Of a DNA stretch of 27,109 bases, positions 14,564 to 23,125 are shown piece after piece (position 1 is the stretch's first letter; every line of letters starts with the position of its first letter). Source of the DNA: a virus; the IMG/VR virus record IMGVR_UViG_3300012954_000058, positions 1 through 27,109 of that record; one strand, written 5' to 3'. Made by a program: the position numbers and the translations under genes. Under the pieces are notes generated by a model that did not search any database, had not been told where the DNA came from, and was given only the letters and a program-made list of their open reading frames with translations.

Positions 14564-14594
14564 GTATTTTTTTAATGGTACACTATTTGACTAC

Positions 14595-14624
14595 TTGATT
14601 TAATGAAAAGTATTAATATATTTT
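14595..14624 (+). promoter_or_regulatory. Weak host-type promoter candidate for dnaK
   Basis: TTG (14595-14597), 19 nt and TATATTTT (14617-14624) match the host consensus except for the last base. Transcription would start about 35 nt before the ATG at 14664. Confidence 0.35.
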
Positions 14625-14663
14625 TCATAAATAAACAAATAACCATAAATAAAAATTAAACAA

Positions 14664-16526
14664 ATGGGAAAAGTAATTGGTATAGATTTAGGAACGACAA
14701 ATTCCTGTGTTGCCGTAATAGAAGGTAACGAACCTAAAGTTATTGTTAATGGTGAAGGTCAAAGAACCACACCATCCGTAGTAGCTTTTAAAAATAAAGG
14801 AGAAAGAGTAGTTGGTGACCCAGCTAAACGACAAGCGGTCACTAATCCTGAAAAAACTATCTACTCAGTAAAAAGATTTATGGGTAGTACCTACTCAGAA
14901 ATTAAAAAAGAGGCAAGTAAGATGCCCTACAAAGTATCAAAAATAAATAATAACGGTATCGGTATAGAAATAGACGATACTAAATACATTCCACAAGAAA
15001 TTTCAGCTGTGGTACTACAAAATCTTAAAAAAACAGCAGAAGAATATCTCGGTGAAACCGTAACAGATGCGGTTATTACCGTACCAGCTTATTTTAATGA
15101 TTCACAAAGAAACGCAACTAAAGAAGCTGGAGAAATTGCTGGATTAAATGTTCTAAGAATTATAAACGAACCAACCGCAGCTTCACTAGCTTATGGTCTT
15201 GACGATAATAAAGATAAAAAAGTTGTGGTATACGATTTAGGTGGTGGTACTTTTGATGTTTCCATTTTAGAAATGGGTGACGGTGTTTTTGAAGTATTAT
15301 CAACAAATGGTGACACTCATTTGGGAGGTGATAATTTTGATGAAATAATTATGGATTGGATAATTGAACAATTCAAAAAAGAAAACGGTGTTGATGTGAG
15401 TAAAGACCCAATGGCTTTACAAAGAATTAAAGAATCCGCTGAAAAAGCAAAAGTAGAACTATCTTCATCATCAAGTACAGAAATTAACTTACCTTATTTG
15501 ACCGCGGACTCTAATGGTCCTAAACACTTGGTTATGTCTTTATCTCGTTCTAAATTTGAAACTATGGTTGCTGACTTAGTTAAAAGAAGTATTAAACCTT
15601 GTGATAAAGCTCTTAAAGATGCTAAACTTAAGGTTGATGATATTGATGAAGTAATTTTAGTTGGTGGTTCTACAAGAATACCTATAATACAAGAATCAGT
15701 AGAAAAGTTTTTTAACCGTAAACCATCTAAGGGTGTAAATCCAGATGAGGTAGTAGCTATGGGAGCCGCTATTCAGGGTGGTGTATTATCTGGAGATGTA
15801 AATGACGTGTTATTATTAGACGTTACCCCACTTTCACTCGGTATCGAAACAATGGGAGGGGTTATGACACCACTTATTGAGTCTAACAGTACAATCCCAA
15901 CATCTAAGTCACAGGTATTCTCTACAGCAGTAGACAACCAACCATCTGTAGATATACATGTTTTACAAGGTGAAAGACCTATGGCTGTGGACAATAGAAG
16001 TCTAGGAAGATTCCAACTAACGGACATACCACCATCACCTAGAGGTATCCCACAAATTGAAGTGACTTTCGATATTGACGCTAATGGTATTATTAGTGTA
16101 AGTGCAAAAGATAAAGGTACTGGAAAATCTCAGAATATTAAAATTGAATCTGGAGGTACTTTATCGGATGAAGAAATCGAAAGAATGAAAATGGAAGCTG
16201 AACAAAACCAAGCTAAAGACCAGGAAAAAAAGGAAAAAGTGGAAAAGTTAAATGAGGCTGACACCATGATTTTCCAAACCGAAAAACAAATAAAGGAGTT
16301 TGGTGATAAGTTGAGTGATGAAGATAAAGAAAAGTTGACACAATCTCTGGATAAACTTAAAGAATCTCACAAGAGTGAAAATTTAGAATTGATAGAGGAG
16401 TGTTTAAAAAATCTTAACGAAGAATGGCAATCAATATCGACTAAAATGTATGAACAAACAGAACAACCACAAGAAGGTAGTGATAAAGAAGAGACAACTG
16501 ATGTTGAATACGAAGAAGTGAAATAA
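14664..16526 (+). CDS. dnaK: Hsp70 chaperone DnaK, full length
   Basis: The 620-aa product has all DnaK landmarks: phosphate-1 loop [14 protein letters not shown] (about 5-18), phosphate-2 [11 protein letters not shown] (about 190-200), adenosine motif LVGGSTRIP (about 331-341), the interdomain linker [12 protein letters not shown] (from about 382), a substrate-binding beta domain, a helical lid and the canonical C-terminal EEVK. ATP-driven cycles of binding unfold or protect client proteins, with DnaJ and GrpE as partners; neither partner is in the window. It is intact with no sign of decay, and reads like a bacterial DnaK taken from a host. It diverges from clp across the TGTC/GACA array and is followed after one base by the KTSC gene. 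Confidence 0.97.
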   Translation: MGKVIGIDLGTTNSCVAVIEGNEPKVIVNGEGQRTTPSVVAFKNKGERVVGDPAKRQAVTNPEKTIYSVKRFMGSTYSEIKKEASKMPYKVSKINNNGIGIEIDDTKYIPQEISAVVLQNLKKTAEEYLGETVTDAVITVPAYFNDSQRNATKEAGEIAGLNVLRIINEPTAASLAYGLDDNKDKKVVVYDLGGGTFDVSILEMGDGVFEVLSTNGDTHLGGDNFDEIIMDWIIEQFKKENGVDVSKDPMALQRIKESAEKAKVELSSSSSTEINLPYLTADSNGPKHLVMSLSRSKFETMVADLVKRSIKPCDKALKDAKLKVDDIDEVILVGGSTRIPIIQESVEKFFNRKPSKGVNPDEVVAMGAAIQGGVLSGDVNDVLLLDVTPLSLGIETMGGVMTPLIESNSTIPTSKSQVFSTAVDNQPSVDIHVLQGERPMAVDNRSLGRFQLTDIPPSPRGIPQIEVTFDIDANGIISVSAKDKGTGKSQNIKIESGGTLSDEEIERMKMEAEQNQAKDQEKKEKVEKLNEADTMIFQTEKQIKEFGDKLSDEDKEKLTQSLDKLKESHKSENLELIEECLKNLNEEWQSISTKMYEQTEQPQEGSDKEETTDVEYEEVK

Positions 16527-16527
16527 T

Positions 16528-16773
16528 ATGGGAGTGTTATCAGAAATATATAGTGGTGATAGAATTATTAACCAATACAAGTCTTCTAATATTAAAGGTT
16601 CAATATATAATAAAACCACTAAAAAATTAATAGTCGAATTTAATTCTGGACGTAAATACGAATATGAGGATGTAGATAGTAATACCGCTGCTGGATTAAG
16701 AATAGCTAAAAGTCAAGGTAGTTACTTCAACAAACAAATAGCAAAAAAGTATAAATATAAATTACTTGACTAA
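16528..16773 (+). CDS. KTSC-domain protein
   Basis: The 81-aa product matches the KTSC domain: a beta strand IVEFNSGRKYEYEDV, then helix TAAGLRIAKSQGSYFNKQI and the terminal KKYKYK. The domain is named for its occurrence at the C-terminus of a lysyl-tRNA synthetase and is common as a stand-alone phage protein; its function is not established to my knowledge. It starts one base after the dnaK stop and is probably on the same transcript. Confidence 0.8.
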   Translation: MGVLSEIYSGDRIINQYKSSNIKGSIYNKTTKKLIVEFNSGRKYEYEDVDSNTAAGLRIAKSQGSYFNKQIAKKYKYKLLD

Positions 16774-16790
16774 CTTACGTTAATATGAAC

Positions 16791-16798
16791 TATTTATA
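16791..16798 (+). promoter_or_regulatory. TATTTATA motif immediately before a start codon
   Basis: TATTTATAGG is only 3 nt before the ATG at 16802, an arrangement shared with the terminase gene (TATTTATTGG at 23115, ATG at 23126). If it is a promoter the mRNA would be leaderless or start inside the gene. Confidence 0.35.
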
Positions 16799-16801
16799 GG
16801 T

Positions 16802-17566
16802 ATGAACCTAGCAGATAGAATACTACAAAGTTTTGACCAAAAAAAAAGTTTAAATCCCGACATCTGGACTTTAGATAAAGATAAAAAATATCGTCTAAGG
16901 AAAGAAGTTCGGGATAAACTTTTGCTTAGTGCCGATGATTTTTTAAACTTTGTAGATTTAGATAATTTAGATTGTGATGTAGATACACAAAAATGTGACA
17001 TAGGAGACATCACAATAACTGGTAGTATCTGTAACTATAATTGGTCTCAGTATTCAGATATCGATTTACATATTTTAATAGATTTTGACCGTATAGATGA
17101 AAATGTTGATTTAGTGAAAAACATATTAAATACTAAAAAAAATTTATGGAATGCTTCTCACGACATTCAAATCAAAGGGTACGAGGTTGAGGTATACGCA
17201 CAAGATGTAGAAGAGGTACATCACTCTAGTGGAGTTTACTCCGTTTTATTTGACAAGTGGTTAGTCGCACCTACAAGAACTGATGTAGATGTAGATATGG
17301 GCAAAGTTCTAGAGAAATCACAAGGATGGATGGAAATTATAGATTCCATACAACATCAAGCATATCAAAAATCACCTAAAGAAATTTTAGATTTAATAGA
17401 AAAAATAAAAACAAAACTTAAGAAATTTAGAGCTACAGGATTAGAAAAGGGTGGGGAATACTCATATGAAAATCTGGCTTTTAAATTTTTAAGAAGAAGT
17501 GGTTATATTAAAAAACTCTTCGATTTAAAAAATAAAGTATTAGATTTAAGTCTAAGTTTAGATTAG
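16802..17566 (+). CDS. Nucleotidyltransferase-fold protein
   Basis: The 254-aa product carries the polymerase-beta type nucleotidyltransferase signature: ITGS at residues 72-75, D86-I-D88 within a YSDIDLHILID strand, and a third acidic site in YEVEVY (E128 or E130). Such enzymes transfer nucleotides to RNA, proteins or small molecules. I recall very similar GS...YSD(I/V)DLH proteins in many marine phages, substrate unknown. The C-terminal third is Lys-rich and helical. The first ATG available is 16802; no other Met is near. It could be a toxin- or tRNA-modifying type, but no antitoxin-like partner lies beside it. Confidence 0.8.
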   Translation: MNLADRILQSFDQKKSLNPDIWTLDKDKKYRLRKEVRDKLLLSADDFLNFVDLDNLDCDVDTQKCDIGDITITGSICNYNWSQYSDIDLHILIDFDRIDENVDLVKNILNTKKNLWNASHDIQIKGYEVEVYAQDVEEVHHSSGVYSVLFDKWLVAPTRTDVDVDMGKVLEKSQGWMEIIDSIQHQAYQKSPKEILDLIEKIKTKLKKFRATGLEKGGEYSYENLAFKFLRRSGYIKKLFDLKNKVLDLSLSLD

Positions 17567-17592
17567 AAAGGTTTTTTTTCTATTAGACTTAA
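17546..17592. repeat. 10-bp perfect inverted repeat around the end of the nucleotidyltransferase gene
   Basis: TTAAGTCTAA (17546-17555) and TTAGACTTAA (17583-17592) are exact reverse complements separated by 27 nt. They bracket the stop codon and a run of eight T (17572-17579). It could be a weak terminator or regulatory hairpin directly before the TATTTATA motif at 17593. Confidence 0.5.
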
Positions 17593-17600
17593 TATTTATA
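17593..17600 (+). promoter_or_regulatory. TATTTATA motif, candidate phage late promoter
   Basis: It lies 18 nt before the ATG at 17619, the first gene of the virion/packaging block, directly after the 10-bp inverted repeat. Confidence 0.45.
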
Positions 17601-17618
17601 TAAAAAAATAAACTTATT

Positions 17619-17978
17619 ATGGCAAATTACGCTGGACTATCATATGGAGAAGAATTGTACTGTGGTACAAGTATCCAACCCTATCTAACATCTACTGGTC
17701 AATTAACTGGTAAAACATGTACATCAGTTTTTGCAAGTAGTGGTGCGGTATCTGGTTTGGTAATAAACGGTGCTACTGTAGGTATAACTAATGGTAGTAC
17801 TTTAGATATAGTGATAAAAACAGTATCTGGGACATTAACTAATGCTTGTTTTGTATGTGATTGTAAAACATGTTTAGACCCCGATGGTAATGCTCAAAAA
17901 GCTACATATAGTGGAAGTACAACAATAAATCCTACAACCCCTTACACATTAATAGGTATGGGATTTTTACAAAGTTAA
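17619..17978 (+). CDS. Small Cys-cluster protein, probable virion component
   Basis: The 119-aa product is Gly/Ser/Thr-rich and beta-like, with a CFVCDCKTC cluster (C-x2-C-x-C-x2-C) near residue 87 and two further Cys. It begins MANYAGLSYGEELYCG and has no signal peptide. I do not recognise it. Position at the head of the virion block and the composition suggest a capsid decoration or small fibre protein; the Cys cluster could bind metal or form disulfides. Confidence 0.7.
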   Translation: MANYAGLSYGEELYCGTSIQPYLTSTGQLTGKTCTSVFASSGAVSGLVINGATVGITNGSTLDIVIKTVSGTLTNACFVCDCKTCLDPDGNAQKATYSGSTTINPTTPYTLIGMGFLQS

Positions 17979-18005
17979 ATAAAAAAAGAAATTAAATAAC
18001 AAAAA

Positions 18006-19880
18006 ATGGCAGATTTAAAACCAGTAGGGAGTGAGAAACTTCCATTAGATAAAAAACTCCAAAGAATTATGGAGATAGCTAACTATGGAATGAAACCTCA
18101 AGTTAAGACTCATAATACAGCTTCTTTAGAATATACAATTAAAGCGGCCGATGGTAACAAATATGGTATCATTAGAGAAAATGCACAGTATATGATATTA
18201 AAAGAAGGTACTGATGGGTATAATTACATGACTGGAATGAGAAATAATTCTAGATACACTTTTAATTCATACTCAGAAGCTCTAAAAAAGCTTAACTTAC
18301 TTATGAAACCTTTAAATGAAAACTATAATGGTGGAAAACAATTAAATTTAATTGGTGAACAAGAGGAGGAAGATACAAAATTTGTACTTAAACAACCAGA
18401 ATCAGAAGATACTGGTGGAGAAACTGAAGATTTAGGATTTGAAGACGCGATGGAGATGGGCGGTGAGGAAGAAACTACAGACATGGACTTTGAAGTGGAA
18501 GACGATTTAGGTGGAGAAGAAATTGAAGGTGAAATGGATGTGGAAGTAACTGACGATGAGGACGCTACTAAAGCCATTCAAAAATTAACTGGTAAATTAG
18601 GTCAAAAACTTAGAGACCTTCCTGAACCAGAAATGACTGCAGACATTATTAAGTACGTTCTTAACTCTGTTATTTCAGCCGTGGATTTAGAAAAATTAAG
18701 TTCTGATGACAAAGACGAAATTGTAGATAAGTTTGAAGACGAGGATATTGAATATACTGAAGAAGGTGAATTTGATGTTGAACTATCTGGTGATGAAGAA
18801 ATGGATTTAGGTGATGATGACATGGGAGGTGGAGACCTAGGTATGGATGACATGGAAGGTGAAGACCTAGATATGGATTTAGAAACTGAATTAGCTGAAG
18901 GTATGGTTATGGGTGACGATGAAGAAATAGATGAAAATCTAGGAGCTTTAGCAAGAATGGCAATCGGAGCTGCAGCAGCTGGTTTTGGTGAAAGAGCAGC
19001 AGACAAAGTTTTTAATGAAGAAAGAGAAATGAATGAAATGTTTGGTAGTCCTAGCATAGAAATGCTTGTAGATTTAATTATAAAAGACCCTAAATTAGCT
19101 CTGAAAGTTGTAAAAGCTACAATGAAATGTTTAAGTTTTAGTCAAATAGGGGACCTTGTCGAATTAATTGACTGGAGAAAACCTGAACACTGTGGTACAA
19201 TGATGAATATAGTCCAAAGAGATGAATGTATATTCGATTTTACAAAATATTTAACATCGGATAATTTTGAAGGGGCAACTTGTCTACTGAAAAAATTAGG
19301 ACCTGAGATGATGTCTTTAGCTACGGATAGTATCGGTGGGATATTTAACGAAGAAAAAGATATGGAAGAAAGTTTTGTTTTAGCCGCAGATGAAGCAAGA
19401 GATAAAGGTAAAAAACAATTTGAATACCCTAAGGGTAGTGGGAAAATGCACCCAGTAACAATTAAAACTGATATTGATGTTAATGAAGAAGACACAATAA
19501 ATTTTGCTGGTGATGAAGAAGACGTAGAAGCTGTATCAGCAGTCGCAGACGTATTTAATGAGAGTACAGTTAATAGAACTTTATCTAAGTACTTTCAGTT
19601 AACACCACAAGAAAAGAAACAAAAAAGAATTAGGCAACAACGAAAAATAGAAGAACAAAAAAGAAGAAAAGAAAACTTTTTAAATGAAAGTATTAAACAA
19701 GTAAAAAGAAAAAGATTAGTAGAATCTTCTTTTGGTTCATATGAACAAGAAAGAACAACTAAAAGATTTTTAAATGAAAATAAAAACTTTAACTACATGG
19801 GAAAAAACAAAAGAGGTGGTTTAGTTTTTAAAAGAAATAAAAATTTAGTAGAAATAACAAAAACAGGAAAAGTTATTTAA
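18006..19880 (+). CDS. Large acidic virion-like protein with L-N-E sites
   Basis: The 624-aa product has a compact N-terminal domain (about 1-100), a very acidic middle rich in Glu, Asp, Gly and Met (about 120-310), a Cys-containing helical domain (about 340-470) and a basic coiled C-terminal tail (KKQKRIRQQRKIEEQKRRKE). L-N-E or L-V-E sites occur at PLNENYNG, FLNESIKQ, RLVESSFG and RFLNENKN, matching the (L/I)-x-E consensus of T4-type prohead proteases. The acid/basic layout resembles scaffold or core proteins, but no family is recognised. Confidence 0.75.
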   Translation: MADLKPVGSEKLPLDKKLQRIMEIANYGMKPQVKTHNTASLEYTIKAADGNKYGIIRENAQYMILKEGTDGYNYMTGMRNNSRYTFNSYSEALKKLNLLMKPLNENYNGGKQLNLIGEQEEEDTKFVLKQPESEDTGGETEDLGFEDAMEMGGEEETTDMDFEVEDDLGGEEIEGEMDVEVTDDEDATKAIQKLTGKLGQKLRDLPEPEMTADIIKYVLNSVISAVDLEKLSSDDKDEIVDKFEDEDIEYTEEGEFDVELSGDEEMDLGDDDMGGGDLGMDDMEGEDLDMDLETELAEGMVMGDDEEIDENLGALARMAIGAAAAGFGERAADKVFNEEREMNEMFGSPSIEMLVDLIIKDPKLALKVVKATMKCLSFSQIGDLVELIDWRKPEHCGTMMNIVQRDECIFDFTKYLTSDNFEGATCLLKKLGPEMMSLATDSIGGIFNEEKDMEESFVLAADEARDKGKKQFEYPKGSGKMHPVTIKTDIDVNEEDTINFAGDEEDVEAVSAVADVFNESTVNRTLSKYFQLTPQEKKQKRIRQQRKIEEQKRRKENFLNESIKQVKRKRLVESSFGSYEQERTTKRFLNENKNFNYMGKNKRGGLVFKRNKNLVEITKTGKVI

Positions 19881-19881
19881 A

Positions 19882-20289
19882 ATGAAATTAGTATACATCA
19901 ATGGATTAGGTTCTAATTTCAGAGGTAACTATGTATACGAATTCATCTTTTCTTCTGAACTCGTAGACATATGGGGACCAGACTGGGACTCAAATCCTGC
20001 ACTAGGAAAACCATTACCTCCTGACATTGAGTATATTAGTAAAGTGGGAACACTTTCAAAAGAAGGTCTGGAATTTGAATTAGTTCAAAATTCAGACTAT
20101 TTTTCATTTACTGACGCAATTGATGATGTTATAGCATTAGGTTGGGAAAAGTACACTGAAGAAGAAGACATAAAAGATACTAGGTTGGTATTTAGGTTTG
20201 GAGAAACTATGGAATCTGTTACAGATAAACTATACTCAAGAGATTTAATTTTAACCTCAAATGAAACAGAAAAACATGAAAAAATTTAG
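19882..20289 (+). CDS. Hypothetical phage protein, 135 aa
   Basis: A small globular acidic protein (MKLVYINGLGSNFRGNYVYEFIFS ...), rich in aromatics and without Cys or a signal peptide. It follows the previous stop by one base and overlaps the next gene, so it is part of the same transcript. The family is not recognised; an internal virion or assembly role is suggested only by location. Confidence 0.75.
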   Translation: MKLVYINGLGSNFRGNYVYEFIFSSELVDIWGPDWDSNPALGKPLPPDIEYISKVGTLSKEGLEFELVQNSDYFSFTDAIDDVIALGWEKYTEEEDIKDTRLVFRFGETMESVTDKLYSRDLILTSNETEKHEKI

Positions 20290-21706
20290 TAAGATAGACA
20301 CATTATCCAAACTAGTAAAAGAAGGTTTTAACATTGATACACTTTTAAAGTTTGACAATAATCAACTTCAAGCTCTTAGAGAAAGAGTTTTAAATGAACA
20401 AACCACAACTCAATCAACTACTACTGAATATGATTTAAAAAATCCTGGACAAAAAGAATCTTTTATAGATAAAGTTACAACAGATGTGGATGACGCTGAA
20501 AATGTAGATATAGACACTACGGGAGATACAGCTAAAGTAACTGAAATGAACGAGGACCAGGAACTTACACCTACCAACACACCAATTCAAAAATATAGAA
20601 AAGGAGATAAGGAAGTTGAAGTTTTAGAGAAAGAGGATTTAGACGAAGTGATAATGGATATGGGAGCTGGTGATTTTGACGAAACTTCTTTTGAAAATCC
20701 AGATGATGGAGGATTTCACACATCTCAAGGACCGATGGATTCTTATTACTCAACAGATAATAAAGGAACTTTAATAGGTGCAGGTACAAAACAAAACAAA
20801 GGACAATATAGTGGAAACGCAAAATATTTAGACACACCATCATTCCATAATCCAGACGCTGAAGGTTTTGATTCAGACGGACCAATGGATTCTTATGGTG
20901 GAAATGGATGGGACGAAGAAGGTTTCGCTGGTGAATTAAATGAATTTGCACCAGAACCAAAATACTCATTTATGAATCCTGTAGCGAAAGGACATCAATC
21001 CGATGGACCAAGAGGACACAGTAGTGGTTTACATGAAGATGCGGAAGATGAGTTAGTACATGTACAAAAAGATGTGGCGGGAATGGATACAGACCAAGAC
21101 GCACCACAAAAAGGACCAGATAATGACGATAACTCAGATGATGGTATGGGCATGTTTGAAAGACATATAAGAAAGAAAGATTTGATGGAGGTCGCTAAAT
21201 CCAAATCACAATATAATTTTCACAAATTAGTATTAGCTTGTAAAAAAAGTAAGTATAAAGATTGTGGGGACGGTAGAAATGATGATGCTGTACGTAAGGC
21301 TGCTAAAGATATGACTATAAAAGCTATAACTGATTACACTAACACACCTAATCCAGAAAATTTACCAGAAAAAGTTGATGAACAAAAATTAACTGAAAAT
21401 TGGTTACTAGGATTAGTAGAAAAATATGAGAGACCTTCGATGACAAAATCACAATTTTTACAAACTTTAAATGAGATTGCTGTGGAAACACAAGATGTTA
21501 AAGTTATTGATAATGATGTGGAAGACGCAAAAGACGAGTTACCAGCATGGTTAGACTTTGATAGTTTATTTATGAACTCACCAGCACCCACAACAAAACC
21601 AGCACCGACTAAACCAGGTGTTTCACCAGGTACAAGACCAGGTAGAAGAAATCCATTTAAACCTAAACCAGGGCCTAACCCAAGACCAAAAGCTAGAACA
21701 AAATGA
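20276..21706 (+). CDS. Virion-like protein with three internal SFxNP...GP repeats
   Basis: ATG 20276 (MKKFSKIDTLSKLVKEGF) is preferred to ATG 20261, which would lengthen the overlap with the previous gene to 29 nt; the choice is not certain. The product is 476 aa. The N-terminal 40 residues end in RVLNEQ, an L-x-E site. Three repeats follow at S138, S189 and S231: SFENPDDGGFHTSQGPMDS, SFHNPDAEGFDSDGPMDS and SFMNPVAKGHQSDGPRGHS. The C-terminus is Pro/Lys/Arg-rich (GRRNPFKPKPGPNPRPK), likely disordered and nucleic-acid or surface binding. Function unknown. The stop overlaps the next start as ATGA. Confidence 0.75.
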   Translation: MKKFSKIDTLSKLVKEGFNIDTLLKFDNNQLQALRERVLNEQTTTQSTTTEYDLKNPGQKESFIDKVTTDVDDAENVDIDTTGDTAKVTEMNEDQELTPTNTPIQKYRKGDKEVEVLEKEDLDEVIMDMGAGDFDETSFENPDDGGFHTSQGPMDSYYSTDNKGTLIGAGTKQNKGQYSGNAKYLDTPSFHNPDAEGFDSDGPMDSYGGNGWDEEGFAGELNEFAPEPKYSFMNPVAKGHQSDGPRGHSSGLHEDAEDELVHVQKDVAGMDTDQDAPQKGPDNDDNSDDGMGMFERHIRKKDLMEVAKSKSQYNFHKLVLACKKSKYKDCGDGRNDDAVRKAAKDMTIKAITDYTNTPNPENLPEKVDEQKLTENWLLGLVEKYERPSMTKSQFLQTLNEIAVETQDVKVIDNDVEDAKDELPAWLDFDSLFMNSPAPTTKPAPTKPGVSPGTRPGRRNPFKPKPGPNPRPKARTK

Positions 21707-23097
21707 AAACTAGAAAAATATTAAGAGAATTTACTAAAAATATCTTTGAAGCACCGATTGATTATGGTGACAGACCTGAAAGAATGGACCCTACCTTACA
21801 AGGAAAATTAGAAACTGGAGAGTTTCCAGGTGCAGGTTCTGAAGCATATCCATCTGTACCACCAGAAGGTATACCGTCTAATTTCGAAGAGTTAATAGCT
21901 TCTGAAAGATTTAAGTCGGTAATAGAAAAAGTTAAAAATTATACAGGTTTAAGAAACGTTACCCCACAATCATTCATGCAATTACAACAAATGTTAATGG
22001 GTGCAACACAAAGAATATTACAACTAGAATCTCAACACAAACAAGAATTAGAAGAATTAGCTGTAAAAATAGTTAGAGAGGAAATGGCTATCCCACCAGA
22101 TGCTGTACAATACGATGCTAAAATTGTAGGTATGGGAGAAATTAGTAGCGAGGGAATGCAAGGTCAGTCTCAAGAACAACAACAAACTCCAGAACAACAG
22201 ATGGATGCTGAGGAAGAAGCAATGGAAGAGTTTGAGGAGTTTGACCTAGAAAAACAAAAAAGAAGATTTTTAAACCAATTAATTCAAGGAGCTTCCAAAA
22301 AAGGACATTATATGTTCCATTTGGTTGAAGAGGAACTTAACAATATTAGTCCTGACTTAATTAATTTATATGGTGTTATGATGTCAATCAACGATTTAGT
22401 TTATTGGATTATGCCAGACCAAACAACTATGATGATGGCACAAGCGGGTCAAAATATAGCTGGTAGAGAAGAACTTGACCCAGACACAGACCCACCCACT
22501 ATTAAAGCTAGAGGAATTACTTTCCCAGTTTTAGTACATGAATTAGTTAAAGGAACTATGGAATTACTCGCTACCCAAGGATTACCCGATGACCCTGGAA
22601 TGGCACAAAGAGTTATTGACTCAGAAGATACTCTAGTAGCTGAAGTTTGGGACTTAAGATTAGGTCCTGTAATTTGGGAAAAATTTAGAGAGGCTTACCC
22701 ACACGATTTATTACAAGACGATAAGAGAGTAATACAAAATTATTTATTTAGTGAATTTGCAAATATGGACGCTAAAGAAATGTTTACATTAGCTAAAAAA
22801 ATTCTAAGTGGGGGTGACGAAGGAAAAGAGGAGTTGGAAAGAATGGTTAAAGGAATCATATCTGATTTAAATCGAGAAGAATATGAAGACGCTACTGGTG
22901 ATTTTGGAGATGATGATGGTGATACTGCAGTTGCTGGTTCAGATACCGCAGATGTGCTAGGGACTTTAGACGTACCTAAACCAGATAGTGGTGAAGAATA
23001 TGATGTTGACGATATTTTAGATAAAATAGGTAGAAGTGGAATGTCCTCTTTAACTAAAGCAGAGTTAGAATTTCTTAGAAATCAATCGAAATCTTAA
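21703..23097 (+). CDS. Virion-like protein upstream of terminase, 464 aa
   Basis: It begins MKTRKILREFTKNIFEAP, which resembles T4 capsid-targeting leaders (basic-amphipathic with an I-x-E-A site). Residues about 45-130 hold helices (SFMQLQQMLMGATQRILQLESQHKQELEELAVKI has coiled-coil character), then a Gln/Glu-rich linker and a well-folded domain around 180-390 (HYMFHLVEEELNNI ... HELVKGTMELLATQGLP ... AEVWDLRLGPVIWEKF). The C-terminus is acidic. I have a sense of seeing this domain in other large phages but cannot name it. It ends 28 nt before the terminase gene. Confidence 0.75.
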   Translation: MKTRKILREFTKNIFEAPIDYGDRPERMDPTLQGKLETGEFPGAGSEAYPSVPPEGIPSNFEELIASERFKSVIEKVKNYTGLRNVTPQSFMQLQQMLMGATQRILQLESQHKQELEELAVKIVREEMAIPPDAVQYDAKIVGMGEISSEGMQGQSQEQQQTPEQQMDAEEEAMEEFEEFDLEKQKRRFLNQLIQGASKKGHYMFHLVEEELNNISPDLINLYGVMMSINDLVYWIMPDQTTMMMAQAGQNIAGREELDPDTDPPTIKARGITFPVLVHELVKGTMELLATQGLPDDPGMAQRVIDSEDTLVAEVWDLRLGPVIWEKFREAYPHDLLQDDKRVIQNYLFSEFANMDAKEMFTLAKKILSGGDEGKEELERMVKGIISDLNREEYEDATGDFGDDDGDTAVAGSDTADVLGTLDVPKPDSGEEYDVDDILDKIGRSGMSSLTKAELEFLRNQSKS

Positions 23098-23114
23098 TAA
23101 AGATTAAAATCAAG

Positions 23115-23122
23115 TATTTATT
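23115..23122 (+). promoter_or_regulatory. TATTTATT motif directly before the terminase start
   Basis: The motif is followed by GGTATG; ATG 23126 is 3 nt away and a second in-frame ATG (23132) is 9 nt away. The same TATTTAT(A/T)GGTATG arrangement precedes the gene at 16802. Confidence 0.35.
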
Positions 23123-23125
23123 GGT

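Noticed and set aside
14466-14663. CIRCE heat-shock operator upstream of dnaK
   Set aside because: TTAGCACTC-N9-GAGTGCTAA is not present; only the TGTC/GACA dyads are.
18323-19057. Ser/Pro-rich minus-strand frames opposite the acidic protein
   Set aside because: Acidic GAA/GAT-rich coding produces Ser/Phe-rich antisense frames; no independent support.
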